A stretch of 64,000 bases of DNA from Dallia pectoralis (Eukaryota; Chordata; Actinopteri; Esociformes; Umbridae): positions 11,972,744-12,036,743 of the forward strand of contig CM055759.1 of assembly GCA_029465975.1 (NCBI GenBank), given 5' to 3'. Position 1 is the first letter of the stretch. The number at the start of each line of letters is the position of its first letter. Of the stretch, positions 22,811 through 34,965 are shown piece after piece. Below the pieces are notes generated by a model. The model saw only the letters and a program-made list of their open reading frames with translations. It was not told where the DNA came from and made no database searches. The position numbers and the translations under genes are program-made.

Positions 22811-23384
22811 GGAATGGGGAACCATACATGGCATTCGAGGGATAAGAAATACGTTTATTTCAATAAAGAGAATACTATTTATATTGCAAATAAATTAAAA
22901 ATCTCTAAATGTATTGAATACACGCAGACAGACAGAGGATGTTTGTAATCGCGCCGGGCCCGACGTGGATTTAAAGATAATGCAGCACAGCATTTTATAG
23001 CCAGGCAAGCAGTAGTCGGCAACGGGAGGTCAGGAACTGGACGAAGGTACAGAAGACGGTAGGCGAATATCAAAGTCCACAGGGCAGGCAGAAAGTCAAA
23101 CTCAAAGAATCAGCAGGTACAAACAAGAATCAGGCAGAAAATAAACAGTGAGGCAGAAACGAACGGTACATTAAAGTCAGGCTTGAATAACAACACAGAA
23201 TAATTCTCAGCAAGTCAAAACATACAATACCAAGCACAGGAGTGGTTATTTATAACCACAGGAGTGGTTATTTACAGGTAGTTTATTTTAAAACTCAGGT
23301 GATTTTGATCTGGGAATGTTGTTCCTCCTCTCTGCTGGTAGAGGGCAGCTGATACAGGCAATGCTGGTGATTGATGAGTGGACC
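22811..23384. other. Possible Gypsy 3'/LTR-flank sequence
   Basis: No gene. Repeated AGGCAG and CAGGCAGAAA motifs and a direct duplication of CAGGAGTGGTTATTTA at about 23239-23275 lie directly 3' of the Gypsy pol fragment on the minus strand. It may be that element's 3' region, but no LTR boundary could be drawn. Confidence 0.35.
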
Positions 23385-24060
23385 TTACAGTACACCCTCA
23401 AACAGTCGAGACAGGAAATCTGCCTTGGAATTCTTTTTCTCCCAGTAAGTACAAGAACGAAAACTAAAAACAGTCCATCTAGCTTGCCAGGAGTTTAATC
23501 TCTTAGCTTTCAGGAGATACTCCAGATTACCATGATCCGTAAGAACCTGAAAGGGGTGTTTAGCCGCTTCGATTACTGTCTCCACTCCTCTAAAGCCAAC
23601 TTTATGGCTAGTAGCTCAGTAGCCATAAAGAAATCTTTGATAATAGTTGGAAAACTTCAGAAAGCGCAGTAACTCCTTATCGCTGTTGGGTCGTGGCCAA
23701 TTACGCATGGCGGCTACCTTCTCATCCTCCATACTCACTCCCCCAGGTTTTAGAATGGATAAACGTCTGGAATACTGCTTGGGCGTTAGTGAGGCCGTAA
23801 GGCATGATGCAGTATTCATAATGACCCGGTGTGTACTGAATGCAGTTTTCCACTCATCTCCTTCCCTTATTCGCACTAAGTGATAGTATAGATAGAGGCC
23901 TGGCCTACCTGCTCAGGAAACGTCTGGAGAGGTGAGCGCACGAATAGCTCCCTGACGAAGAGCCTTGTCTATGAACATGGCCTCCTTTTCGGGGCAGTGC
24001 CAACGGCCAGGAGGCTAGGCCCCAGCAAGGCCCCTGGTGGCGCCGGGCCTGGTACATTGA
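23385..24060 (-). pseudogene. Ty3/Gypsy pol fragment (RT-RNase H)
   Basis: On the minus strand, 23616-23876 begins RIREGDEWKTAFST, the conserved reverse-transcriptase segment of Ty3/Gypsy elements. It jumps from an out-of-frame remnant straight to EDEKVAAMRNWPRP and ELLRFLKFSNYYQRF, the RT-RNase H connection. The YIDD catalytic region between them is deleted. Frame 23385-23585 continues with HPFQVLTDHGNLEYLLKAK and NSKADFLSRL, the RNase H segment. Upstream sequence to about 24060 contains the preceding RT part with stops. Protease, integrase and LTRs are not seen. This is the only Gypsy-type enzyme sequence in the window. Confidence 0.82.
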
Positions 24061-24139
24061 GATTAGAGTTGATCTGACAGACAGGTACTGACGGACAAAA
24101 ACATTTCACTTTGGAGTCAATTCAGGATTAGCTATGTAA

Positions 24140-26210
24140 TATGTTTGCCTGGTTCTCCAACTCCAACATCTCTCAAACAGGGTCCAGTGTGTTAAATCAG
24201 AGGGCCTGCTGTAAGAACCCATGGCTGTCTCTATGGGGGTGCCACAGGGCTCGATACTCGGGCCGACTCTATTCTCCCTCTACATCAATGATGTGGCTCT
24301 CGCTGTTGGAGACTCTCAGATGAATCAGAAAAGTGTTTATTCGCCATTGAATGTGTGAACAGACAAGGAATTTACTGTGGCAGGAAGGTGCTTACATGCA
24401 ACATAAGAATAGAACAATATCAATTAAACTTAAGGGATTAGGGGGTAGAGGGATAGTATGTACAAAAAAATAACAATAAGATACCAAAAAACAACAGTGC
24501 AATAGAGCAAAAATGTAGTGCAAATCAGGCAATGTGCAAAAGGAGTGGGTCAGAGTTCGAGGCTTAAGTGAGATGCGTCATAGTTCAAGGCTTGTGTGCA
24601 CCCCTGGTCTTGTTGAGGAGGCCAGTAGCACATGGGAAGAAACTGTTCTTGTGGCGTGAGGTTTTGGTCCTGATGGACCGAAGCCTTCTGCCGGAGGGGA
24701 GTGGATTGAACAGCGAGTGTCCGGGGTGAGAGGGGTCTGCCACAATCTTCCTAGCTCGCCTCAGAGCCCTCGAGGTGTGCAGATCCTCGAGGCTAGGCAG
24801 ACTGCAGCCTATCACCTTTTCAGCTGAGCGGATAATACGCTGCAGTCTGCTCTTGTATTTGGCTGTAGCAGCAGGGTACCAGATGGTGATGGATGAGGTG
24901 AGGATGGACTCAATGATGGCTGAGTAGAAGTGGACCATCATAGTCTTAGGCAGGTTGAATTTCTTCAGCTGCCGAAGGAAGTACATCCTCTGTTGAGCTT
25001 TCCTGGTCAATTGCTATGATGATACCATCCTGTACACGTCAGGCCCTTCGTTAGATACTGTGCTCTCAAATCTCGAGGAGATTTTCAATGCCATTTAGCA
25101 TTCCTTCCAAATCCTACAGTTATTACTAAACTCTGGTAAAACCAAGTGCATGCTTTGCAACCCGTCACTGCCCACGCCCGACGAACTAGCATTGCCATGC
25201 TAGATGGGTCTGAACGAGAATACGTTGATACATACAAATATCTTGGTGTCTTGTTAGACAGCTCTCTCTCCTTCCAGCTGCACATAAACAAACTCAAGTC
25301 TAAAATTAAGTCCAGAATTGGCTTCCTTTTCCGCAACAGGGCCTCCTTCACTCATGCGGCCAAACTTGCCTTGTTGAAAATGACTATTATTCCAATGTTG
25401 GACTTTGGTGATGTCATCTATAGAACTGGCTCAAACTCTTTCTTAGAAAAACTGGAAGTGGTTTACCATAGTGTCATACGTTTTGTTACCAATGCCCATT
25501 TAGTCGGCTGCCCGTCGTTAATCACTCATTTGTTTAACTCATTGGTACCAAGTTATTTACAAGGCTCTGCTAGGCAAAGTCCCGCTTTACCTTAGATCTC
25601 TAGTTACCATTGCTCTACCCACCGCAGTCTACGCTGTAGTAGGTATATTGTCACTCTGAAAAGCCTGCACAACATTCGGCTGCCAAAACTTCCAGTTTGC
25701 AGCCGCTAATGACTGGAACGAATTACAAAAAACCCTAAAACTTGAAACCTTCATCTCACCAATTGCCTTTTAAACTACTCCTGTCTGAACACCTGTCCGA
25801 TCTCTGTACCTTCTTTCACTGATGTCATGCCCTCTTTGCACAGTGGACCTCTCTCACCTGCACTACTGCCATACCTGTTGACATTCTTGAATCACTCTAT
25901 TTGCTCAGATATTCTCAGATACTCTTTCCCCCATAACCGCGGTCATATAATCTATTCACTCAAATTAACTACCCGCTAGACACACTTAAATCATTTTACA
26001 TCCTGTACATAGATACTCACTGTATTTTTTTACAATGCTGCTCAACTGAACTATAGATACTATAAATACCCGCTCCTGTATACCTTGACCCAGTATTGCC
26101 TTATTGTGTCCCATTGCTATTTGTACTCTTTTTTTAGGCCTTATATTGGCCAGGTCGTCGTTGCAAATGAGAATTTGTTGTAAATCGGCCTACCAGGTTA
26201 AATAAAACTT
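24140..26210 (+). pseudogene. LINE reverse transcriptase, split by another LINE
   Basis: The plus-strand block VSMGVPQGSILGPTLFSLYINDVALAV (about 24218-24312, two stops upstream) is the palm entry of a LINE reverse transcriptase. It is interrupted at about 24322 by 690 bp of an opposite-strand LINE and resumes at 25011 with YDDTILYTSG, the catalytic box (first A replaced by D). Then come LLLNSGKTKCML and a 149-codon frame (25146-25595) with YKYLGVLLDSSLSF and KIKSRIGFLFRNRASF. Further C-terminal pieces (AANDWNELQ, about 25705) follow. The 3' UTR ends TTGGCCAGGTCGTCGTTGCA and CAGGTTAAATAAAAC. Related 3' ends recur at 26.6 and 53-55 kb. Confidence 0.88.
24322..25010 (-). pseudogene. L2/Rex-like LINE 3' end nested in LINE
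   Basis: A 141-codon minus-strand frame (24585-25010) encodes the C-terminal part of a fish L2/Rex-like reverse transcriptase. It reads KAQQRMYFLRQLKKFNL, FYSAIIESILTSSI, LQRIIRSAEKVIG, DPSHPGHSLFNPLPSGRR and TSRHKNSFFP. It ends with the natural stop and a 3' UTR of about 260 bp on the plus-strand left. The 5' truncation is typical of LINE insertion. The frame is open with no stops, so this copy is younger than its host LINE. The TSRHKNSFFP end matches the LINE at 3.1 kb. Confidence 0.88.
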
Positions 26211-26215
26211 ACAAA

Positions 26216-26638
26216 AATGTGTAATGCTCTGATGTGATTGATCAAAAAGCAAACTAATAAAAAATAGCATTTGTATGTGGCTGGCTGAGTGAAAGTAAAA
26301 ATTATAACAGCACTTAATTTCTCTCAATTTCACCTCATACTCTAGGCTTCCTCGTGCCATATGGCTCCCTATCTACTTTCTGTTGGCATCAGCTGCACCT
26401 CATCACACTGGACCAATTGTTCTAGCCAGGAGAATAAGCCTTTAACTCTGTCTGATTGGGAACTCTACCGTCTCTGTTTATCACCATAGATGGAAAAAGA
26501 TGGTCCTGCCTGCGTTATGATGTGTTATGACGGTATTTGTCACATAAACTGTTTCCATATTTAGCTCATAAAGTACTTCACTAGTGTGGAAATCAGACAT
26601 TCAATGCATAGAAATGTTCACATGTAGTGCTGTAATAT
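26216..26638. other. No gene recognised
   Basis: AT-rich spacer between two LINE 3' ends of the same family. Confidence 0.45.
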
Positions 26639-27026
26639 CTGTTTACATTCTTTTAATTATTCTATTTGCTCAGACATGCTCAAATGTCTCCTCCTAAAAT
26701 CACGGTCATATAATTTGTGCACACTAATGACCTACCTGCAAGATGCAATTAAATGTTTTAAATTCTGTATAGACACTTAGTTGTTATTGCTATAGCAATG
26801 CTGCTCAACTGACCTACCTATACTTTGTCCTACATTAACTGTATATTGACTCTCCACTAGATCCTGTATTACCATGTAGGGGGATAACACTGTTATTTGC
26901 ACTCTTGTGTTCTGTGTATTTATTGTGTAAATGACTGTTGTCTTGCATGTTTTATGCTTTATCTTGGCCAGGTCGCCGTTCTCAATCGGCTTATCTGGTT
27001 AAATAAAGGTTAAATAAATAAATACA
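26639..27026 (+). mobile_element. LINE 3'-end copy
   Basis: Matches the 3' UTR of the 24.1-26.2 kb LINE (TTCTATTTGCTCAGA, CTTGGCCAGGTCGCCGTT, CTGGTTAAATAAAGG) and ends in a TAAATAAATA tail. No coding sequence: strongly 5' truncated. Confidence 0.82.
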
Positions 27027-28798
27027 AATGTTCTTTGCCCCTGCCAATGTGAAACGGTTGAGTGAGCTAAAGCCCATTGCTCAACACTGATCTGAGTATT
27101 TCTGTGATTTCTAATGGCCAAACCCAACAATTAAACCTTCATAACCAACAAGTTATGTTATTCATTCTGTGAAGTCTATTTTACTGCAGCTGGGTCCAGG
27201 GATCGTTCGTTCATTGGTTTGTTTGTTTACATTGGACAATCAAATATTGAGCAAACAACTCCTTTTTCCGTTTTTTTGTTTTTTACCGAAAACCAAAAAT
27301 CAAAATTTCAAGTAGATTTTTGGTTATCTCGTTCTTGCACGGAGTCAGAAATGTGTCAATTTGTGTTGAAAAGTGGTGGGGACAACAGATCAGATGAAAA
27401 AAACATTACAGCAGGACGGGAAAAATATTGAATAACGGCGCATCAAAAATGGACATAGCGAGTTCAATATTAGACTGACATTGGTCAGTAGACAATCTGC
27501 CTGTTAGGGGCGTGGTTTTGCGAAGGGTCAATTGGACGGAACCCTTTCACAAGTAAGTTTAAAATATTCTAACTGATCCCCCAGCAGTGGCGGCTGGTGA
27601 TTGCAATAAAATTTAATACAAACTGCAGGACAGCAGTGCTCAGTGAAATAGTCAGTAATTATTTAATGCCAATATTTAAAAGTTGAGGCATTCTTATACA
27701 AAAACATAAACATCATATTGCACAAACACAAGCCTTTATTTATATATATATAAAGTTTATAGGAAATTACACAAAAGGATGTATAAATATAGAAATGGAT
27801 ATCAAGTGGCTGAACTCAAACCTTTGACTGGAAGAATAGCATACAGTATTTTATGATCAAACTAAGTGTAACTAATTGTTAATGTGCTCCAGAACTGCAA
27901 CAACAAAACAACATATATACAGTAGTATGCTCATGCCCACACAAGGCCAACTCAAAAGCCCCACAAAACATCAAACAATCGATAATTTTGGATAAAATGT
28001 GCCTGTTTTTCGCCTTCCTGCCTGGTGTACCAGCTACTGGAGAAGCCGCGCATATACTGCTTCCCTATAATATTTCCCTATTATATTTTTTATTTCATTT
28101 TTTTAGTTTTGCTTAGTTTCCATAAGTTGGGTTTGTTTTTTATTGTAAGCCAGGGCAAGATTAGTCATCGGCGGCTTCACGCATGCACGCTTCATTTGTA
28201 GTCTGGACATGGAAAGGTGAACATCTCCTGCTCTGACTGCAGATGGGAGGTGTTGTTGATATTGGGTGGATTCTGAGTGCCTTGGTACGGGGGTGGGGAA
28301 CACGGTAGCACCTGCTGCCCGTAGAGAAGAGTATCAGAGTAGGAGTGATATGACCATACGTGCTTTCACCACAGTCTCTAAAAGTCTCCAATAACACCAG
28401 AAAAGTAGCTAGATTTGTTGCTAGTCACTTTTTAAAAAAATTGCCGCTAGAGGGGTCTGAAAACTCGCTAAATATAGCGACAAAGTCGCTAAGTTGGCAA
28501 TACTGTCAGGGACGAGCTTGGGGCGAAAAAATAATCGCCATTCTTGGAATCGATTTAAGAACGCTGATTGGCTAAGTTTTATGTCAATCATTCATATCTT
28601 AAATTAGCAATTGGCTTAACTGCTACATAGACCCGCCTCCTTGGGGCGTTTCTCTATCGCTATCCACAGCGCTGGATTAATGATGATGTTTCTTTCTGTA
28701 TCTAAACTGCATTGCATGTTTTATTTTGTGCAAATAAACCTTTAACATTTCTTGGTTCGCTTGATTTAACAGAACATTTTAACCAAATGCTTTCAAAA

Positions 28799-28878
28799 AG
28801 TGGTGGGGACAAAATCAGCCATTTCAAAAAGAGGTGGGGACATGTCCCCAGCGTCCCCAGTTTAAATGATGCCTATGC
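28799..28878. repeat. GGTGGGGACA-type transposon end
   Basis: Two GTGGGGACA copies, then CATGTCCCCAGCGTCCCCAG and GATGCCTATG. It resembles the right end of a dispersed fish DNA transposon whose left-end motif (GGGCGTAGGTTTGG) appears at 49.03 kb. Confidence 0.5.
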
Positions 28879-29684
28879 AAAACATAAATGCATATAACAT
28901 TGGACATAAGGGTCAAACTGATCTAATCAAAAGACAATCAAGCTAAACTCATTTAGCTAGGTACTTGGTACCATCTTACCGCTTACACAGTCTGGTATAG
29001 TCTATGGCTAGACAACTAACTGCACATCTAAATTGTAAAGTGTCTATAAGGCAAAACAGTGTTAGTTTAATGTTAGCTATAAAAAAATATATAAATATTT
29101 TTAATGTTTCAAGTATAGAAGTAGTCAAGTATAGTCTGCACAGTCTGACAGATTTTAATGATCAAAAATGTATTCATAATACTATAAGCTTTTTTGTTTG
29201 ATAACTTGCAGAATTATAACTTGAAGAATTGAACCAACACGTGTATAACGTTTGAAAATGATTCAGAAAATCTACTTTTTTTAAATTAGCACATATTTCA
29301 AGCCTTAATACTGTATAGTGGCAAGTTATAGTACAATGGGCCATAGTTGTAGACACTGCAGGGGGCGTTATTCTTTGGAGGTGCTATCTGGAGGAGTGTA
29401 ATGTAGAAACATGCGCATGCATACACGGTCAATCAACCGATCTGTTTTTTTGTACGGAAATGCCAGAAATATATTGGCTAATACAATGTCCACAATACAT
29501 TGTTTATTGCATCATATATAAAGTAATATGCATTATGCCTTTTCCTATAACAAAGTTCCATATTAGAAATACATAGGCCTATTCCTGGTTTTATTATTGC
29601 TAGCACTGTGCAGGCATAGTGGTTATAAGAATTATACAATACAGTAAAACCAATGAAGAGTCCGACGTGCCTGCTCTCTGGGGT

Positions 29685-29775
29685 ATAGGCCGGGTATCGG
29701 TAAAAGCACTTTGTGACATCTACTGATGTAAAAAGGTCTCGACAAATACATTTTAATTGATTGATTGATTGACGT
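29685..29775 (+). repeat. LINE/SINE-type 3' tail with (ATTG)n
   Basis: AAGCACTTTGTGACATCTAC and CTGATGTAAAAAGG, followed by TTGATTGATTGATTGA. This is a 3' tail form common in fish retroposons. No tRNA-like head was found. Confidence 0.45.
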
Positions 29776-29948
29776 GGCTATACGAAATATGCATTAATAA
29801 TATAATGTAGGTCTACAGGACAAACATATGTTGAAAAAATAAATAATTGGGTATGCTAATAATAATTGCATTTTTTAGGATTTCACCTATCCAGCTTATA
29901 CTCTTAACTTACCGAGGGTCTTCCTCCCCTCCTGTCTCTATCTACAAC

Positions 29949-30148
29949 TAGCCTAATAAGTGTTAACGTAACAAATGTACATGACAGCATAACATATATA
30001 ACTAGTCTAATAAGTGTTAACGTAACAAATGTACATGACAGCATAACATATATAACTAGCCTAATAAGTGTTAACGTAACAAATGTACATGACAGCATAA
30101 CATATAACTAGCCTAATAAGTGTCAACGTAACAAATGTACATGACAGC
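29949..30148. repeat. 54-bp tandem repeat, four units
   Basis: Units contain CCTAATAAGTGTTAACGTAA and CAAATGTACATGACAGCATA. Near-identical copies imply recent expansion. Confidence 0.88.
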
Positions 30149-30447
30149 TTGGCTAACAAATCGTAAGTATGGTGAACAATAACAGTATGTTATCAGGTGA
30201 ACTCTTCACTTGAAAAACAATGAATATATTTGGCCAATGACAGGCATTCCAGATTTAGTCCCACCCACAGGGTAAATTCAAAATATCGAGTGTTTTTTCT
30301 GACTCCGTGGAAGAACGAGATAACCAAAAATCTATTTGAAATTTCGTTTTTTGGTAAAAAAACTAAAACGGAAAAAGGAGTTGTTTGCTCAATATTTTAT
30401 TGTCCTATGTAAACAAACAAACCAATGAACGAACGATCCCCGGACCC

Positions 30448-32349
30448 TGCTGACAAAGTTGTTAGATCAAGTTCATAAGAGTGATATGTATGCATAGTCT
30501 TTTCTCCTAAATTGGCTTATTTCTAACAATTAGCCTAACTCCTGTTTTGTTCCACTTCTCTTCATTTCTGAACGCAACCAGGCAACAACACACAGATAGC
30601 CGACAGCCATCATTAAAGCATAGAAAAATATGCCTTTTTAGCAAACAGTGCCATGTGGTACTTCGTCCTTTCTTTCAGTGTCTATTATATATTTTAGTAC
30701 ACTGGACACAGTATGTATAAATGGCACCTAATTATTTGGAAACATTGTTGGTTAATGTAGGAACATAAACTAGGGGTTCCATACTAATATTAATACTAAT
30801 AAACTAAGCAGAGATTTAACAACGTATTTGTCTTGAGACTCTCATGCAGCTCAACCTAGAAATTACGTAATCGCCCTCTCAACGAAAACACTTTTTTTCC
30901 ACACAGTTTAAATGTTGACCTATTTAAAATAGGCAATTGTAGGATTGTTTGGTGGATTATTAATGACATAGATAACTCTTCCACAACAGATTAACAGATC
31001 AACTTTTTTTGCTGACTCAACTGTAATATACATTTTCCCAGAGATACATGTATTCAGAAGCTGTCGATGACGAAAATGAATCCAATGATTGCGTTAATGA
31101 CTGGTATTATTGACACGGTTGTGGAGAACCAAAAACTGTCAAAACTAGCTTCTATTCAACACTTGCAATGAAAAATGAATAATTTGGGGCTGCCACAATT
31201 TGCATTTCTTGTTTGTTTAACTCAAAAGCTTTAAAGTTGAATTCAAAAGAACACATGGCATCCACTGAATGTTCCCATACAAAAACATTGCAAAATCTGG
31301 AATAATGGAGTGAAAGGAGAAAGAAACAATAGCAACCAGTGATGCCAAAATGCATGGCAAACTTTTTATTTTAGTAATATTATCAACACAGGACTGCAGC
31401 TATTTCAGAGACACAACCCTATTCTCATTTACTGTGTTTTTTAGTTTGTTTTCTCCAACTGGTTGGCTGATGCTTGTTATTTTACTGCTCTGTGTAACAG
31501 AAGCTTAAAGTGAGCATACATCTGAAACCAATGGTATCAAAGCACACACCGCGAGCAAATAAACACAGCGTAAGAAACACACAGACATGCACCAGAGAGA
31601 CACATACAGACACCAAGGGTGGTTTGGTGGTTTGTACACATGCTCATAAACGCTAATTACTGCGGTTTCAATAAGCAGAAGTGCAAGGTTTAGCCTAATG
31701 GAGTAATGGTGGGCAGGCCATGACCTCTGCTCAGGGCTGGATGAAAGGTTGGCCAGAGAGAGAAATGGATAGAGAGAAAGAGAGCGGTAGTGCCAGGGAA
31801 ACAGCACAAGGCCAACACATAGACCTTAACAAGTACCCGGCCCACGACAATTGCATGGGCTTGTAAATTCACCTTCAAAATGTTCACCAAACTACACCTG
31901 GACAGCATGGCTCAGATAGCCATTTTGATGCGGGATTGGGAAGTAAAAACAGTAATGTGTAAGGAGAGCAGAATTAACTTTGTTTCATTCGTTTTTAAGC
32001 TGATAAGAGTACTGGAACTTCACTTCATTATCAACAGTGTGATAGTTAGAATTGGAGGCCGGCCATTTGGTTCAAGTTCAATGTGTTCTAATCACTCAGT
32101 GGTGCGCGAAACTGTCTGGTCCCATTCCTTTACAATGACTGGCCTTGATCCAAGCTTATTCAGCCACGCGACACTTTAATTATTTCTCAATGTACTCTAA
32201 TTGAATATGACGGAAGTTACGTTCTGCAGAAAGTACATTTAGCGGGAAACCACATGTGGTCTGTGGGTAGTAAAATGTGTACATGCAGGTTTTAATATTG
32301 ATATTTATCTATAACCAGTCCTTCATTAGGTTTCTTCTTGTAACAATCC
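30448..32349. other. No gene recognised
   Basis: About 1.9 kb without motif-bearing frames. A 100-codon minus-strand frame at 31505-31807 and a 99-codon plus frame at 31880-32179 resemble nothing I know. Confidence 0.5.
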
Positions 32350-32650
32350 TGTAGTGTGTGTACGTAAATGGAGACACGGACGGGAACAGATGGAGAGACA
32401 TGGACGGGACCAGGAACAGAGACAAGGACGAGGACAGACGAAGGGACGAATGCGGGGGCAGAGCCAAAGGCGGAGGTCGAGCGAGGGAAGGAAGGAGGTC
32501 GGAGCACCGACGGGCGAAGGGACGGGGACTAGGACGGGATCTAAGAGTGGGACTAGGACGGGATCGAAGAGTGGGATTAGGACGGGATCGACGACAGTTA
32601 CTAGGACGGGATCGGGGACAGGAACACTGGTGGGTTTGTCCTCAAAAAAG
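32350..32650 (-). repeat. GC-rich 24-bp-period relic
   Basis: G-rich on the plus strand. Three to four 24-bp units built on GGGACTAGGACGGGATCGAA lie at about 32520-32620. The minus strand reads DPVLVPLL-type peptides, reminiscent of the proline-rich arrays inside elements C, D and I. It may be the interior of a lost LTR element, but no LTR is attached. Confidence 0.45.
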
Positions 32651-32734
32651 AAATGTTTTACCTTCGGGCGGAGGGTGGGTGGGGGCTGAGGTGTTACAGC
32701 CCTCTTGGGCTGTGGAGGAGATTCAAGTAATCAG

Positions 32735-32935
32735 GGATGTCAAACCAGTTCCACGGAGGGCCTAGTGTATGCAGGTTTTGGGGTTTTCATTTAAATTAGT
32801 TCCCAGTTCAGACCTAAACAACCAGTAGAGGGTAGAACCTTACCAATTAGCGACCTAATTAATCAATCAAGAACAAGGTGAGAGAATAGACCTGTAGACA
32901 CTCGGCCCTCCATGGAACCGGTTTGACACCTGTGG
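32735..32935. mobile_element. Short MITE with CAAACC(A/G)GTTCCA termini
   Basis: GTCAAACCAGTTCCACGGAG on the left is inverted as TCCATGGAACCGGTTTGAC on the right. The arms extend about 40 bp, including CTAGTGTATGCAGG against CCTGTAGACACTCGG. No coding capacity. Confidence 0.75.
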
Positions 32936-33054
32936 AGTAGTGGATACCAGTAGTATATATACAGAATATACATAGCTACAAGGTATACATAATGAAGTGA
33001 ATATGGACAGTATGCAAACCTTAAATACTGCAATATGAGTGATCTAGTGCCAGT

Positions 33055-33353
33055 AGTGGATACATGGATAATTAATTTAATAATTAATTACATTTATATA
33101 GCGTTTTTTTCCCTGGGAACTCAAAGCGGTTTTTACATGAAGGGGGAATCTCCTCAACCACCACATGTACAGCATCCACCTGGATGACGCGACGGCAGCC
33201 ATATTGCCCCAGAACGCACACCACACACAAGGTTACTGGTGGATAGGAGACGGTGATGATGAAGCCAATTAGTATATATATGGGGATGATTAGGTGGCCA
33301 TGATGGACAGAGGACAAGGGGCAGATTTGGCCAGGATGCCAGGTTTACACCCC
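33055..33353. repeat. Dispersed fish repeat, family unassigned
   Basis: Contains CATTTATATAGCG, GGAATCTCCTCAACCACCAC, CATCCACCTGGATGA and GATTTGGCCAGGATGCCAGG. I know this order as a common fish dispersed repeat but cannot name the family. It abuts the 3' end of the next LINE. Confidence 0.5.
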
Positions 33354-34965
33354 TACTCTTTATTTAGGAGCCTAATGGTCTGAGGGTAGAAACTGTTCTT
33401 TAGTCTGGAAGTGCGTGTACCAATGCTGCGGTAACGTCGACCAGATGGGAGCAGAGTGAACAGGCCATGGCCTGGGTGGCTGTAGTCCTTTGATGCGTTC
33501 TGCAGTCTTTACCACCCTCTGGAGGGTCTTTCGGTCAGCAGCGGTGCAGCTTCCATACCCAGCAGAAATGCAGCCTGACAGGATACTCTCAATGGTGCAC
33601 CTGTAAAAGTTGCTCAGTGTTTTACATGCCAAACTTCTTGAGTCTTCTCAGGAAGTAAAGGCGTTTTGGGGCATTTTTCTCTTCCAAGTCAGCTTGCCTG
33701 GACCATGTGAGGTCATCCCTGATGAAAACACAGAGGAACTTGAAGACAGGTACTTTCTCTACCTCAGCTCCATCGATGTGTATTGGGGCATGTTCCCCCC
33801 CTTCTGCTTCCTGAAGTCGATGATCATCTCCTTAGTTTTCCCGACGTTAAGAGACAGATTGTTGTCCTGGCACAATGTACCCAGGTCTTTAACCTCTTCT
33901 CTGTATTTTGTCTCATTGGTAGAGATGAGTCCGAAGATGGTGGTGTCATCAGCAAACTTGAAGATGACGTTGGGGCTGTGTGTGGCCATGCAGTCATGTG
34001 TAAACAGGGAGTACAGCAGGGGACTGAGTACGCAACCCTGCGGGGCTCCGATGCTCAGGGTCAGGGCAGAGGATGTGAGGTTGCCCATTCTCAACACCTG
34101 GGGTCTGCTCGTCAGAAAGTCCATGATCCAGTTGCACAGGGAGGTGTTAAGACCCAGGGTCCTGAGCTTGGGAACGAGCTAGGCGGGCACAATAGTGTTG
34201 AATGCTGAGCTGTAGTCTACAAACAGCATCCTCACGTAAGTGTTAGCTTTTTTTCAGATGTAAGAGGGCGGTGTGTGTAGCCAGGGTGATGGCATCGTCC
34301 GTAGATCTGTTGGAGCGGTATGCAAATTGAAGGGGGTCTAAGGTGGCAGGGAGGAAGGAGCAGATGTAGGTTCTGACCAACCGCTCGAAGCACTTCATGA
34401 TGATGGAGGTCAGTTCTACAGGACGGTAGTCATTCAGGCAGGTGATGGTAGGTTTCTTCGGCACAGGGACAATAGTGGTCTGCTTGAAGCAGGAGGGGAC
34501 TGTTGAGTGAGTCAAGTGAGTTGAATATTGAGGTGAAAACCTCTGCTAGCTGGTCGGCGCACCCCCTGAGAACACGGCCAGGAATTCCATCTGGCCCCGG
34601 TGATTTTTGAGGGTTGACTTTTTTGAAAGCGCTTCTCACATCAGCCGTGTCCAGAGACAGAGTGCAGTCCCCAGCAAGCCTCGTCGAAGGAATTGTGTTG
34701 GCCACCTCAAACCGTGCATAGAAGGTGTTGAGCTTGTCGGGGAGCGAGGCGGCGGGACAGTCATCACTGCTACTACTCCCTTTGTAGTCAGTGATGTGTC
34801 GCAGACCACACCACATGCATCTGGGGTCAGACCTGTGGTAGTTGGACTCTAACTTATCCCTGTAGTCCCTTTTTCCATCTCTGATAGCCTTCCGTAGGTC
34901 GTTGCTGGATCTGCTCAGGGCGACATCTGTGGCATTGTGCTGTGTGATAAAACTGCACATTTTAG
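33354..34965 (-). pseudogene. L2/Rex-like LINE reverse transcriptase
   Basis: Minus-strand ORF2 remnant covering the linker and nearly all of the reverse transcriptase. 34430-34965 holds RKAIRDGKRDYRDKLE, ITDYKG, LNTFYARFE and NPQKSPGPDGIPGRVL. 34243-34515 has IVPVPKKPTITCLNDYRPV and LDPLQFAYRSNRSTDDAI. 33759-34124 has GAPQGCVLSPLLYSLFTHD and the catalytic FKFADDTTIFGLI (near 33941-33965). 33354-33632 ends SGCISAGYGSC with a frame-shifted C-terminus to the stop at 33354-33356. At least three frameshifts separate these blocks. The endonuclease is missing. The thumb and C-terminal tail resemble the 24.3 and 3.1 kb copies but differ in detail, so it is a related subfamily. Confidence 0.9.

Larger units (their letters stand above)
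27192..30447. mobile_element. 3.3-kb region with about 155-bp terminal inverted repeats
   Basis: 27192-27350 (GGGTCCAGGGATCGTTCGTT onward) is reverse-complementary to 30301-30447 at roughly 90% by eye. The outer ends GGGTCC/GGACCC coincide, so it is likely one large DNA transposon. No flanking duplication was found. The interior holds repeat pieces: GTCGCTAAGTTGGCAATACTG at about 28480-28505, a GGTGGGGACA-containing end at 28799-28878, a tail at 29685-29775 and a 54-bp tandem. No transposase domain recognised. Confidence 0.65.

Noticed and set aside
23385..24060. Gypsy pol fragment as the autonomous partner of elements A-D
   Set aside because: It lacks LTRs, integrase and the YIDD box; nothing ties it to the TGTCACG ends.
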